From: Tepidanaerobacteraceae bacterium
Lineage (GTDB): Bacteria; Bacillota; Thermosediminibacteria; Thermosediminibacterales; Tepidanaerobacteraceae
DNA length: 64,000 nucleotides
Reading direction: 5' to 3'
Assembly (NCBI GenBank): GCA_024655905.1
Contig: JANLFP010000002.1
Location: forward strand, 135,829-199,828
Shown here: piece by piece, positions 24,780 through 32,594 of the stretch
How positions within the stretch are numbered: the first letter of the stretch is position 1
Layout: each line of letters begins with the position of its first letter
Translations under genes and position numbers: made by a program
Notes under the pieces: generated by a model
The model's input: the letters and a program-made list of their open reading frames with translations, nothing else
Databases searched by the model: none
Told to the model about the DNA's origin: nothing

Positions 24780-25787
24780 ATGACTGACAACTTTAAGGAC
24801 TACAGGGAGGCTTTACTGAATGCGGTGGGCCAGGGCGATAAAACATCGGCTACCGTTGAAAAACTGGTTCAAAACGGCGTGGAAAATGTGTTTTTCGTGG
24901 GATGCGGAGGTTCGCTGGCGGTCATGTATCCCGCCTGGTACATCATGCAGGAACTTTCCGATATTCCGTCGTTCATATTCAATGCCGGTGAGTTCAATAA
25001 ACTGACGCACAAAAAATTTGGAAAAAATTCTCTAGTAATCACTGCTTCGTATTCCGGGACCACTCCGGAAACAATAGAAGCTGTCAATATTGCAAAGTCA
25101 AAAGGCGCTGCAACCATTGGATTTACGGGGAAGATGGAATCCCCCCTCAGCAAAGCTGTGGATAATGTTTTTGTAAACAATGCGAAAGTCGGCGCCACCG
25201 ATGCGAATCTAATAATGCTTTACCAGATAGTGTTCAAGTTGATGAAGGAAATGAAAGATTATGACAGGTATGAAGACATAGCAAAATGCCTGAACACATT
25301 GCCCGACAGCCTTGTCGGAATAAAAGAAAGCGCTGAAGAAGCGGCAAAGAAGTTTGCCGAAACGTACAAAAATGAAAAGATATTCTATACTTTAGGTGCA
25401 GGCCTCGGATGGGGAGAGGCTTATGCATTTGCCATATGCATACTGGAAGAAATGCAGTGGCTTACCGCCCAGCCCATCCACGCAGGCGAATACTTCCACG
25501 GTCCTTTTGAAGTGGTGGACGAAAATGCAAACCTTATTATATTAAAGGGAGAGGACTTCAGCAGGCCGCTGATCGATAGAGTCATCGATTTTTCGAAGAA
25601 GTACACGGACAGGCTGGTCATCATTGATACGAAACAATATCCGCTGCCGGGAGTATCCGAGGCATACAGAGGCTACTTTACACCGTTCATACTTTCTGCG
25701 GTGCTGGATCGCTTTGCGAACTGCCTTGCGGATGAAAGGAATCATCCGCTTTCAACAAGAAGGTATATGGGCAAAGTGGAGTATTGA
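24780..25787 (+). CDS. frlB: SIS domain deglycase, fructoselysine-6-phosphate type (FrlB-like)
   Basis: Sugar isomerase-fold protein of 335 residues with two SIS domains. The first has VFFVGCGGSLAVMYP (about 36-50) and ITASYSGTTPETIEA (about 87-101), the phosphate-binding serines; the second contains a YTLGAGLGWGEAYAFA segment (about 203-218). FrlB-type enzymes split fructoselysine 6-phosphate into lysine and glucose 6-phosphate. AAAGGAGG precedes the ATG. Together with frlD and the ABC importer it makes a complete uptake-kinase-deglycase route. A glucosamine-6-phosphate deaminase-like enzyme is the alternative reading. Confidence 0.85.
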   Translation: MTDNFKDYREALLNAVGQGDKTSATVEKLVQNGVENVFFVGCGGSLAVMYPAWYIMQELSDIPSFIFNAGEFNKLTHKKFGKNSLVITASYSGTTPETIEAVNIAKSKGAATIGFTGKMESPLSKAVDNVFVNNAKVGATDANLIMLYQIVFKLMKEMKDYDRYEDIAKCLNTLPDSLVGIKESAEEAAKKFAETYKNEKIFYTLGAGLGWGEAYAFAICILEEMQWLTAQPIHAGEYFHGPFEVVDENANLIILKGEDFSRPLIDRVIDFSKKYTDRLVIIDTKQYPLPGVSEAYRGYFTPFILSAVLDRFANCLADERNHPLSTRRYMGKVEY

Positions 25788-25815
25788 TGGCAAGTTTGTT
25801 GATATAGTTGAATTT

Positions 25816-25870
25816 TCAGCAGGGGCCGCCCGATATTTTATGAAAGGGCCAGCCCCTGCTGATTATGTTT
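25816..25870 (+). terminator. Hairpin terminator after frlB
   Basis: TCAGCAGGGGC (25816-25826) pairs with GCCCCTGCTGA (25852-25862), with an inner GCCC/GGGC stem. The following T-tract is weak, so termination may be partial. Confidence 0.6.
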
Positions 25871-25936
25871 ATTCCATGTAATTTTATAATGCCAGCATCA
25901 AGACATGCCTTGTTTTGGCAGGAGAACAAAACGAGC

Positions 25937-25996
25937 GTTGTTTGCGAAGAAAAAATATGGTAAGATAAAGGCAGGAGGAAGGACGTGATGAGTATG
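25937..25996 (+). repeat. Direct repeat, upstream copy (promoter, RBS and start of a truncated gene)
   Basis: These 60 bases match 26833-26892 with nine mismatches and no gap. They contain TTGTTT (25938-25943), a 17-base spacer, TAAGAT (25961-25966), AGGAGG and GTGATGAGTATG. The frame opened here (from 25985) stops at 26045-26047 after about 20 codons, inside the GntR operator region. It looks like the 5' end of a gene related to the one at 26884, cut off by the regulator unit. The promoter may now serve the GntR gene. Confidence 0.7.
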
Positions 25997-26032
25997 TCCA
26001 TTTGTAAAGGACCGGATGTCATCTGCCACGGA

Positions 26033-26044
26033 TGGTACATACCA
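26033..26044. promoter_or_regulatory. Second GntR/UTRA-type operator
   Basis: TGGTACATACCA, one base from a perfect palindrome, with the same 3' flank (TAAACCATAAA) as the operator at 20661. It lies 50 bases before the GntR gene, suggesting autoregulation. Confidence 0.6.
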
Positions 26045-26094
26045 TAAACCATAAAGACAAGATATAAGATGCAGCGGCGGAATTGGAGGTAAAA

Positions 26095-26832
26095 ATGGTG
26101 GACAATGCATATCTATTGCCCATGTATGAACAGGTAAAAGAGATGCTGTTGGAAAAAATAAAAAGCGGTGAAATTCCTTCCGGTTCCAAACTGCCCTCTG
26201 AAAGGGAACTCAGCCAGCAGTACAATATAAGCCGAATGACTGCACGAAGCGCATTGACTGCGCTTGTAAACGAAGGATGGGCTTTCAGGCAGCAGGGGAA
26301 AGGCACTTTTGTGGCAAATCCGAAGATTGAAAGGGATTTGATGAAATTGATGGGCTTTTCTCAGATGCTGAAAGAAAAAGGTCTTGTGCCGACAAATACG
26401 GTTATCAATTCAAGGGTGATTGAGGCGGACAAATTCATTGCAAAAAAATTGAACCTGTCAATCGGTGAAAATGTGTATCAGATTGTTCGCCTACGCTGCG
26501 GCAACAATGTACCTATTGCCCTGGAATATTCCTACCTGCCTGTAAAGCTTTTTCCCAATCTTTTAAATTACAACTTTCATAATGAATCGCTTTACCGGCT
26601 GATAGAGGAACATTACAATATTAAGATGAAGTTTGCGAAACAGTATGTCAGCATTGCTAAGGCTGACGAGAGCGAGGCGGGCATTCTCGAAATAGCGCCT
26701 GGAGAGCCCATTTTGATACTTGAATCCATCACCTACGATTCAAACGATAGGCCGGTGGAGGCCACAAGATCCCTTACCAGAGGGGACAGGTGCGTGTTTT
26801 ATACGGAACTCTGGAAGAATTCAGAAACATGA
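26095..26832 (+). CDS. GntR family regulator with UTRA domain (FrlR-like)
   Basis: Repressor of about 245 residues: winged helix (about 10-75; LPSERELSQQYNISRMTARSALTALV, wing GWAFRQQGKGTFV) followed by a UTRA effector domain with the IPIALEYSYLP- and GEPILILESITYD-type strands. ATG 26095 follows TTGGAGG; TTG 26083 is upstream in frame. UTRA domains usually bind a phosphorylated sugar, here most likely the fructosamine 6-phosphate (inference). Matching palindromes before frlD and before this gene are its probable targets. Confidence 0.88.
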   Translation: MVDNAYLLPMYEQVKEMLLEKIKSGEIPSGSKLPSERELSQQYNISRMTARSALTALVNEGWAFRQQGKGTFVANPKIERDLMKLMGFSQMLKEKGLVPTNTVINSRVIEADKFIAKKLNLSIGENVYQIVRLRCGNNVPIALEYSYLPVKLFPNLLNYNFHNESLYRLIEEHYNIKMKFAKQYVSIAKADESEAGILEIAPGEPILILESITYDSNDRPVEATRSLTRGDRCVFYTELWKNSET

Positions 26833-26892
26833 GTTGTTTGCGAGGAAAAAATATGGTAATATTGAGGTAGGAGGAAAGGTGTGATGAGCATG
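26833..26892 (+). repeat. Direct repeat, downstream copy
   Basis: About 85% identical to 25937-25996. It holds TTGTTT, 17 bases, TAATAT as a likely promoter and AGGAGG before the start of the coiled-coil gene. It begins right at the end of the GntR gene. Confidence 0.7.
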
Positions 26893-27285
26893 CCTATGGA
26901 AGAATTGGAAAAGGCAAAAAAAGAGGCTGCAAGCGGAGCGGAAGAGCAATTTGCCAAAATGCCCGAGATGGGTTATTTCCTGCTGTCACAGCAGCTCAGC
27001 TCCATAAACCAGCAGATTGCCTCTCTTCAAAATCAGGTGCAGAAAACAGATGAGAGTTTGCGCCAGGAGATCATTGCTGTGAGGCAGGAGGTTTATTCTG
27101 TTAGATCCGAACTCAAGCAGGAAATGAACTCAATGCATTCGGAATTGAAACAGGAAATAGCGGCACTGAGTCAGGAGGTCGGATGTTTGCGCTTGTGGTC
27201 CATAGGTGCAGTTGTGGGGATTTTGCTGGCGGCAGTTGGATGGTTTGCCACATGGATCTCCGCAAGGTTTCCGGCAATCCATTAG
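26884..27285 (+). CDS. Small coiled-coil protein with C-terminal membrane anchor
   Basis: Protein of about 133 residues of unknown function. Residues 30-95 form a coiled coil with heptad spacing (SINQQIASLQNQVQK, then repeated LRQEI, VRSELKQEM and LKQEIAALSQEV units). One membrane segment follows (LWSIGAVVGILLAAVGWFATWI). The topology resembles DUF1640/Bdr-like and phage coiled-coil proteins. GTG 26881 or ATG 26884 both follow AGGAGG. The same 5' end is duplicated 0.9 kb upstream, so at least two copies of this gene probably once stood here. Confidence 0.7.
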   Translation: MSMPMEELEKAKKEAASGAEEQFAKMPEMGYFLLSQQLSSINQQIASLQNQVQKTDESLRQEIIAVRQEVYSVRSELKQEMNSMHSELKQEIAALSQEVGCLRLWSIGAVVGILLAAVGWFATWISARFPAIH

Positions 27286-27556
27286 TCCGGGATGTATACA
27301 GGAATTGTCAGCGAAGTTAAATCTCCTGCGGTTAAATTAAAATAAAACGTGGCAACGAATGTCATAAAACCCAAAAAAGCGCAAAAAAGCAAGCCTTAAG
27401 AAATTCCTATCATTTTTTATCAAAGATCGTATCGCTGAAAAATCAGCTCAAGAAAATACTAAAAAAGCATATGATAGAGCATTCATTATTATTATAATAA
27501 TATAAAAATTCATAAACAAGCCCTGCATGCAAAAATCTGAGATTGGAGGAGGCTGC
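27286..27556. other. Intergenic region before acoR, nothing recognised
   Basis: About 270 AT-rich bases. No promoter, terminator or RNA motif stands out. One plus-strand frame around 27382-27500 reads as a lysine-rich peptide but has no start site and no known family. Confidence 0.4.
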
Positions 27557-29482
27557 ATGGAGGATTATCTTAAGTTTATCAAGAGCGCGTGGGAAAGGTT
27601 TGTTGCAACCGGTTGCGTAAAGAATGCGGTAAATCCGATTGTAGCTGAGTCGTGGCAAAGATGCAGAAAATACGGGGTAAACCCGGAGGGAGGGGAAGGC
27701 AAGGTCCTGAACAGATTCAGGCTTCAGCGGAAGCTCGAGGAGAACCGTGATCTTATTTCAACTTCTCACCCCATAATGGAAAATATTTACAGCATGGTGG
27801 CCGGCTCGGGTTTTGTGATTATTCTCACCGATAAAGAGGGGTATTTAATCGATGTAATCGGAGACGACAGCGTGCTGGACAGGGCCAGAGAGCTAAACTT
27901 TATACAGGGGGCGCTTTGGACGGAGAAAGAAGTGGGAACGAATGCCATTGGTACGTGCCTTTTCCTGGACAAGCCCATCCAGATAATAGGTGCGGAGCAT
28001 TTTTGCAGAAAGCATCATCCCTGGACATGCTCTGCAGCTCCGATTCACGATGCGGACGGAAATCTAATAGGATGCCTGAACATGTCCGGGAGCTGCTATG
28101 ATGCTCATTCCCATACGCTGGGAATAGTATTGGCGGGTGCATTTTCAATAGAAAAGCAGATGGACCTTATCGATTCGCATAAGCTAATCGATACTGCGTT
28201 TGACTCGATTTTTGAAGGCATAATAATAACCGATGAAAAAATGCATATAAAGAAGGCAAACAGTATGGCCGAAAAAATCCTCGGCCTTTCGCATGAAGAG
28301 CTGCTTAAGGCTGACATAGGGGAACTGGTAAGGGAAATAGATTTGCAGTCGGAGGTTTTAAATTCCGGGAAGCCGTATTACGGAGTAGACTGCAATTTTT
28401 ATGCAAACAAGAAGAGAATAACGTGCACCATAAATGCGATACCCATTGCTTCAAACAGCAAGTCCTCGGGCATGGTAATCACTTTCAAGGAAGAAAAATA
28501 TATCCATAATGTGGTGAACAAAGTGGCGGGGTTTGAGTCATCCTACTGCTTTGATGATATAAAGACAAGGGATTCCCAAATGCTTTCCATTATGGAAGAT
28601 GCGAAAAAAGCTGCCTTGAGCGGCTGCAGCGTGCTGATAGAAGGGGCGAGCGGCACGGGAAAAGAGCTCTTTGCTCAGGCCATTCACAACCATGCCCACC
28701 CCAAAGGCCCGTTTGTTGCAGTAAACTGCGCTTCTTTACCCAGAGACCTCATGGAGAGCGAACTGTTCGGCTATGAAAAGGGAGCGTTTACGGGTGCGCG
28801 CAAAGAAGGCCATCCTGGCAAGTTCGAACTTGCCGACGGCGGGACCATTTTCCTGGACGAGATAGGCGAGCTGCCGCTTGATCTGCAGTCAAAGCTGCTG
28901 AGGGTGCTTGACAACAGCACCATTACGAGAATCGGCGGCGTATACGAAAAGAAGCTGAACGTCAGGGTTATTGCAGCGACCAACAGAGACCTTAAGGAAG
29001 AGGTTAAAAAGAAAAACTTTCGAGAAGACCTTTATTACAGGCTGAATGTCATACGGATAAAGCTTCCGAGGCTTGTCGAAAGAAAGGAAGATATAGAACT
29101 ACTGGCAAATTATTTTCTGGAAAGGCTGAACCGCAAAAACTCGCAAAAGCCCAAATCTTTCAGCAATGGATATGTTATGGCGCTGAGACGCTATGACTGG
29201 CCGGGGAACGTGAGGGAGCTGCAAAATGCAGTGGAACGGTCATATTATTTGTGCGAAAGTTCTGTTATTACCGAAGAATATCTTCCCGAAAGCATACTCG
29301 GAGCCCTTACAAAAGAAAACTGGGGCGCTGGAAGCGTGTACCCCTTCAAATCCATTGAACGCGACGCCATTAAAAACGCCCTGCTTTCCTGCGGCGGAAA
29401 TGTTGTGAAGGCAGCGGAGATGCTCAAGATAAGCAGGGCAACGATTTATCGAAAGATAAAAAAATACAATATTGAGATTTAG
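27557..29482 (+). CDS. acoR: AcoR-type sigma-54 activator of acetoin catabolism
   Basis: Enhancer-binding protein of about 641 residues. Order: N-terminal segment with SWQRCRKYGV, GAF domain (about 65-210, with the GTNAIG and HHPWTCSAAPIHDADG segments typical of AcoR), PAS domain (about 215-320), AAA+ domain with GASGTGKE, GAFTGA and IFLDEIGE, and a Fis-type helix-turn-helix (VKAAEMLKISRATIYRKIKK). ATG 27557 follows GGAGGAGG. Directly downstream are dyads suitable as binding sites, a sigma-54 promoter and the acetoin dehydrogenase genes, so target and regulator are adjacent. Confidence 0.92.
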   Translation: MEDYLKFIKSAWERFVATGCVKNAVNPIVAESWQRCRKYGVNPEGGEGKVLNRFRLQRKLEENRDLISTSHPIMENIYSMVAGSGFVIILTDKEGYLIDVIGDDSVLDRARELNFIQGALWTEKEVGTNAIGTCLFLDKPIQIIGAEHFCRKHHPWTCSAAPIHDADGNLIGCLNMSGSCYDAHSHTLGIVLAGAFSIEKQMDLIDSHKLIDTAFDSIFEGIIITDEKMHIKKANSMAEKILGLSHEELLKADIGELVREIDLQSEVLNSGKPYYGVDCNFYANKKRITCTINAIPIASNSKSSGMVITFKEEKYIHNVVNKVAGFESSYCFDDIKTRDSQMLSIMEDAKKAALSGCSVLIEGASGTGKELFAQAIHNHAHPKGPFVAVNCASLPRDLMESELFGYEKGAFTGARKEGHPGKFELADGGTIFLDEIGELPLDLQSKLLRVLDNSTITRIGGVYEKKLNVRVIAATNRDLKEEVKKKNFREDLYYRLNVIRIKLPRLVERKEDIELLANYFLERLNRKNSQKPKSFSNGYVMALRRYDWPGNVRELQNAVERSYYLCESSVITEEYLPESILGALTKENWGAGSVYPFKSIERDAIKNALLSCGGNVVKAAEMLKISRATIYRKIKKYNIEI

Positions 29483-29492
29483 ATGATAAATG

Positions 29493-29505
29493 TATCAAAA
29501 TGAGA
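29493..29505. promoter_or_regulatory. Candidate AcoR activator site 1
   Basis: TATCAAAATGAGA, an imperfect dyad differing by one base from the perfect dyad at 29582. About 130 bases before the -24 element. Confidence 0.5.
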
Positions 29506-29581
29506 ATATTCCCAAGAACATTAATTACAAATGCTTAAGCCTTTTTTGGCTGATATATCTCAATTGAATGAAAATAATCTG

Positions 29582-29594
29582 TCTCAAAATGAGA
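29582..29594. promoter_or_regulatory. Candidate AcoR activator site 2
   Basis: TCTCAAAATGAGA, perfect TCTCA/TGAGA dyad about 40 bases before the sigma-54 promoter. The pair of sites, spaced 89 bases apart, fits an enhancer for AcoR. Confidence 0.55.
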
Positions 29595-29606
29595 ATTCTG
29601 ACCGAT

Positions 29607-29632
29607 AAAACCCGTTAAAAACGGGTTTTTTA
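29607..29632 (+). terminator. Terminator between acoR and its target promoter
   Basis: AAAACCCGTT (29607-29616) pairs with AACGGGTTTT (29620-29629), followed by T. It ends the acoR transcript just before the sigma-54 promoter, insulating the operon from read-through. Confidence 0.8.
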
Positions 29633-29635
29633 TTT

Positions 29636-29650
29636 TGGCACGGTTATTGC
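29636..29650 (+). promoter_or_regulatory. Sigma-54 (-24/-12) promoter of the aco operon
   Basis: TGGCACG, four bases, TTGC, the same core as the promoter at 10656. Transcription would start near 29662, leaving a leader of about 230 bases. Confidence 0.88.
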
Positions 29651-29686
29651 AATTAATTATATTAAAAGACAATATACATTACGTAA

Positions 29687-29822
29687 CGGCCAAAGGCACC
29701 ATAAAGTGAGGTTTAGCCGCTTTTGAGGCCGGAACTAGCGAATCAGGGGCATCATGTACGGATGCATGTCAGCAAATTGCTATAAAAGCGGGCAAAACAC
29801 AACTTGCGGGATGAGCAAGTTG
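29687..29822 (+). ncRNA. Structured leader of the aco operon (unclassified)
   Basis: Three hairpins can be drawn. CGGCC (29687-29691) pairs with GGCCG (29727-29731), and the stem continues with AAAG/CTTT and GGC/GCC. GCATC/GATGC forms a small stem around 29750-29765. CAACTTGC (29800-29807) pairs with GCAAGTTG (29815-29822) around seven bases. The last is followed by a short T-containing stretch, not a real T-run. I cannot match it to a known riboswitch; cobalamin, TPP and c-di-GMP consensus elements were looked for and not seen. Confidence 0.4.
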
Positions 29823-29891
29823 CAGAGCAGTCTCTTTAAAAACGGAATTCTGGTTCGAATGAAAATATATTGCTGGGGGGGAGAAGTTGGC

Positions 29892-30245
29892 ATGAGAAGG
29901 TTTGTGATCGAGTTTGGCTACGGCGTCGACCTTCACGGGCAGGACGTGAACAATGCAGCGGCAAAGGCGGTGAAGGATGCGATTTCTCACAGTTGTCTGA
30001 GCGGCCTGGTGGAAATATGCGGCATCAAGGATCTTGACGAGGTCCTTGTCGACGTTACTGTTGCCTGTTCGCGGCCCGAAGAAATTATAGCTGAAAAGAT
30101 AGAAAAGGTTTTGCCAGTTGGCAAAAAAACTATAAGAGCAGTGAAAGGGGGGATGACAGTATCCGGACTGGACCTGCCCATGTTTGGGGACAGGTGCGAT
30201 TCAATCGAGGTGGCTGTGGCCTGTATCACAGTAAGTATCTTATGA
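29892..30245 (+). CDS. Lin0512 family protein
   Basis: Small protein of about 117 residues of the Lin0512 family, function unknown. It begins RRFVIEFGYGVDLHGQD, with conserved N-AA-KAV-DAI and GGM-VSGLDLPMFGDRCDSIEVAVACI segments. ATG 29892 lies nine bases after a GGGGGGGAG tract. It is the first gene after the sigma-54 promoter and is 19 bases from acoA, so it is part of the acetoin operon; this family often accompanies such dehydrogenase genes. No catalytic motif is evident. Confidence 0.8.
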   Translation: MRRFVIEFGYGVDLHGQDVNNAAAKAVKDAISHSCLSGLVEICGIKDLDEVLVDVTVACSRPEEIIAEKIEKVLPVGKKTIRAVKGGMTVSGLDLPMFGDRCDSIEVAVACITVSIL

Positions 30246-30264
30246 TGAAGGGAGAGGTGTGGTT

Positions 30265-31251
30265 GTGAATCTTTCACAGGAATTACTGGCGAGCATGTAT
30301 CGCAAGATGATGAAAATCAGGAAGTTTGAGCAGAGGGTGTCCGAACTTTTCGCTCAGGGCATGGTGCCCGGGTTTGTGCATCTTTACATCGGCGAAGAGG
30401 CGACAGCGGTGGGGGTTTGTGAAAACTTGAAAGATACGGATTATATAACAAGCACCCACAGGGGGCACGGGCATCTCATCGCAAAAGGCGGAGAATTGAA
30501 GTATATGATGGCCGAGCTTTTCGGCAGGAAAACCGGTTACTGCAAGGGCAAAGGCGGTTCCATGCACATTGCGGATGCCAAAATAGGCATTCTCGGGGCA
30601 AACGGCATCGTCGGCGCCGGACTTCCCATATCTGTGGGTTCAGGGCTGTCTGCAAGGATGAGGGGGACAGACCAGGTTACCGTGTGCTTTTTCGGCGACG
30701 GGGCGTCGAACCAGGGGACCTTTCATGAAGCGATGAACATGGCGTCCATATGGAGGTTGCCCGTCATATTTGTTTGTGAAAACAACCTCTACGGAATTTC
30801 CATGAGGCAGGACCGGCACCAAGCGATTGCGGACATATCCGACAGGGCGCAGGCGTACGGTTTTCCGGGCATAACCGTGGACGGCAACGATGTGCTGGCG
30901 GTATACGAGGTTGCGCACGAAGCCGTAAAGCGCGCAAGAGAAGGGGCGGGCCCGACGCTTATAGAGTGCAAGACATACAGGTGGAGGGGGCATTTCGAGG
31001 GGGACCCGACCACCTACAGGGCGAAAGAGGAACTGGAGGAATGGATGGCAAAGGACCCAATCCCGAGATTCGCACGCTATCTTGAAGAAAACGGCTATGC
31101 CTCGAGAAAGGAGCTCGAAGAAATAGAGCGTTCGGTTGAAAGCGAAGTCCAGCAGGCTATAGACTTTGCGGAAAAAAGCGACCTTCCCGATGAAGCTGAT
31201 GCCGTTACCGACGTATATTCAGACCTGGTAGAGGAGGGCAGGGCAAGATGA
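30265..31251 (+). CDS. acoA: Acetoin dehydrogenase E1 alpha subunit
   Basis: Thiamine diphosphate-dependent E1 alpha chain, about 328 residues. The TPP motif GDGASNQGTFHEAMNMA…ENN lies at about 140-175, and STHRGHGHLIAKGG near 55. It cleaves acetoin to acetaldehyde and an acetyl group passed to the lipoyl E2. GTG 30265 is preferred over GTG 30259 for spacing from GGGAGAGG. AcoA rather than pyruvate dehydrogenase E1 is favoured because the AcoR regulator and acoX are in the same cluster. Its stop overlaps the acoB start by 4 bp. Confidence 0.9.
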   Translation: MNLSQELLASMYRKMMKIRKFEQRVSELFAQGMVPGFVHLYIGEEATAVGVCENLKDTDYITSTHRGHGHLIAKGGELKYMMAELFGRKTGYCKGKGGSMHIADAKIGILGANGIVGAGLPISVGSGLSARMRGTDQVTVCFFGDGASNQGTFHEAMNMASIWRLPVIFVCENNLYGISMRQDRHQAIADISDRAQAYGFPGITVDGNDVLAVYEVAHEAVKRAREGAGPTLIECKTYRWRGHFEGDPTTYRAKEELEEWMAKDPIPRFARYLEENGYASRKELEEIERSVESEVQQAIDFAEKSDLPDEADAVTDVYSDLVEEGRAR

Positions 31252-32219
31252 GAATAATGACATATGCCGAAGCATTGAGAGAGGCCATGAGGAACGAACT
31301 TAAAAAAGACCCCAGGGTGTTCATTATGGGCGAAGACGTAGGAAGATTCGGAGGGTGTTTCGGGGTCACCGGAAACCTTGTGGAGGAATTCGGAGAGGAC
31401 AGGGTAAGAGACACTCCCATTTCCGAAGAAGCCATAGCGGGGGCTGCTATCGGCGCTGCAGCGACGGGAATGAGGCCGGTGGCGGAAATAATGTTTATAG
31501 ACTTTGTCACGGTCGCAATGGATCAGCTTGTAAACCAGGCAGCAAAAATGAGGTACATGTTCGGCGGCAATATCTCATTGCCCATGGTGGTGAGATTGCC
31601 CGAGGGCGGCGGCATTCAGGCTGCGGCCCAGCATTCCCAGTGCCTGGAGGCATGGCTCACCCACGTTCCCGGCATAAAGGTCGTATATCCGTCCGAACCG
31701 AAGGATGCCCTAGGTCTCCTCATATCATCCATAAGAGACGACAATCCCGTTGCATTTATAGAGCACAAGATGCTTTACAGCGTGAAGGGAGAAGTGCCTG
31801 ATGAAAACGAGCCGATCCCGCTGGGGCTGGCCGAAGTGAAAAGGCCGGGCAAAAACGCAACTGTCATAGCCACGGGATATATGGTTGCAAAGGCTTTGAA
31901 AGCGGCTGACCAGCTTGCAAAAGAAGGCATAGAAATTGAGGTTGTGGATCCCAGGACGCTTTTCCCTCTTGACAAGGATACCATTTACGGTTCCATCAAG
32001 AAGACGCACAAAGCGGTTATTGTTACGGAAGAAGCCAAAAGAGGAGGATGGGGAGGCGAGCTTGCGGCGCAGATAGCCGAGGAGATATTCGATTATCTGG
32101 ATGCCCAGATCGTGAGGATAGGTGCTCTGAATACACCGATTCCGTTTGCAAAAAATCTTGAGGACTATGTAATACCTTCGGAAGTGGATATTATAAATCA
32201 GGTGAAATCAATACTGTGA
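31248..32219 (+). CDS. acoB: Acetoin dehydrogenase E1 beta subunit
   Basis: E1 beta chain, 323 residues, partner of AcoA in the alpha2-beta2 enzyme. Typical segments: FIMGEDVGRFGG, DTPISEEAIAGAAIGAA (with the catalytic glutamate region near 60), PEGGGIQAAAQHSQ and VVDPRTLFPLD in the transketolase C-terminal domain. Start ATG overlaps the acoA stop. Confidence 0.92.
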   Translation: MRIMTYAEALREAMRNELKKDPRVFIMGEDVGRFGGCFGVTGNLVEEFGEDRVRDTPISEEAIAGAAIGAAATGMRPVAEIMFIDFVTVAMDQLVNQAAKMRYMFGGNISLPMVVRLPEGGGIQAAAQHSQCLEAWLTHVPGIKVVYPSEPKDALGLLISSIRDDNPVAFIEHKMLYSVKGEVPDENEPIPLGLAEVKRPGKNATVIATGYMVAKALKAADQLAKEGIEIEVVDPRTLFPLDKDTIYGSIKKTHKAVIVTEEAKRGGWGGELAAQIAEEIFDYLDAQIVRIGALNTPIPFAKNLEDYVIPSEVDIINQVKSIL

Positions 32220-32251
32220 CAGGGCGAATGCGCCGGAAAAGGAGGTAAATC

Positions 32252-32557
32252 ATGACGTTCAAAGCAGCTTTTATCTTCATTGCTCCGGGAGCGGATCCCG
32301 ACAAGCACAGGGCCGTTGTAAAGACGCCCGAAGTAGAGCTTACCGTGGTTGGCGTTGAAAACTATCAGACAGCCGCCGATGCAGCCTCCCGGCTGGCCGA
32401 GGAGGGGATAGGCGCTATAGAGCTGTGCGGGGGGTTCGGCACGGAAGGCGCTGCGATTGTAAAGAAGGCAGCCGGGAGTAAGGTGGCAGTAGGAGCTGTG
32501 CGCTTTGACAACCATCCGGGCCTCGGCTTCAAGAGCGGCGACGAGGTGTTTTTATAA
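32252..32557 (+). CDS. DUF6506 family protein
   Basis: Protein of 101 residues of a family without known function, found beside acetoin dehydrogenase and similar genes. Pattern: KAAFIFIAPGADP at the start, GIGAIELCGGFG in the middle, VAVGAVRFDNHPG near the end; probably a compact alpha/beta fold. AAAGGAGG precedes the ATG. A perfect 11-bp hairpin lies between it and acoX. Confidence 0.75.
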   Translation: MTFKAAFIFIAPGADPDKHRAVVKTPEVELTVVGVENYQTAADAASRLAEEGIGAIELCGGFGTEGAAIVKKAAGSKVAVGAVRFDNHPGLGFKSGDEVFL

Positions 32558-32594
32558 TTTTTAGAGAGTAACGGGTGATTGCAAATAAAAATGA

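Noticed and set aside
29845-29865. tRNA T-arm-like GGTTCGAAT
   Set aside because: No acceptor stem, anticodon arm or matching downstream half.
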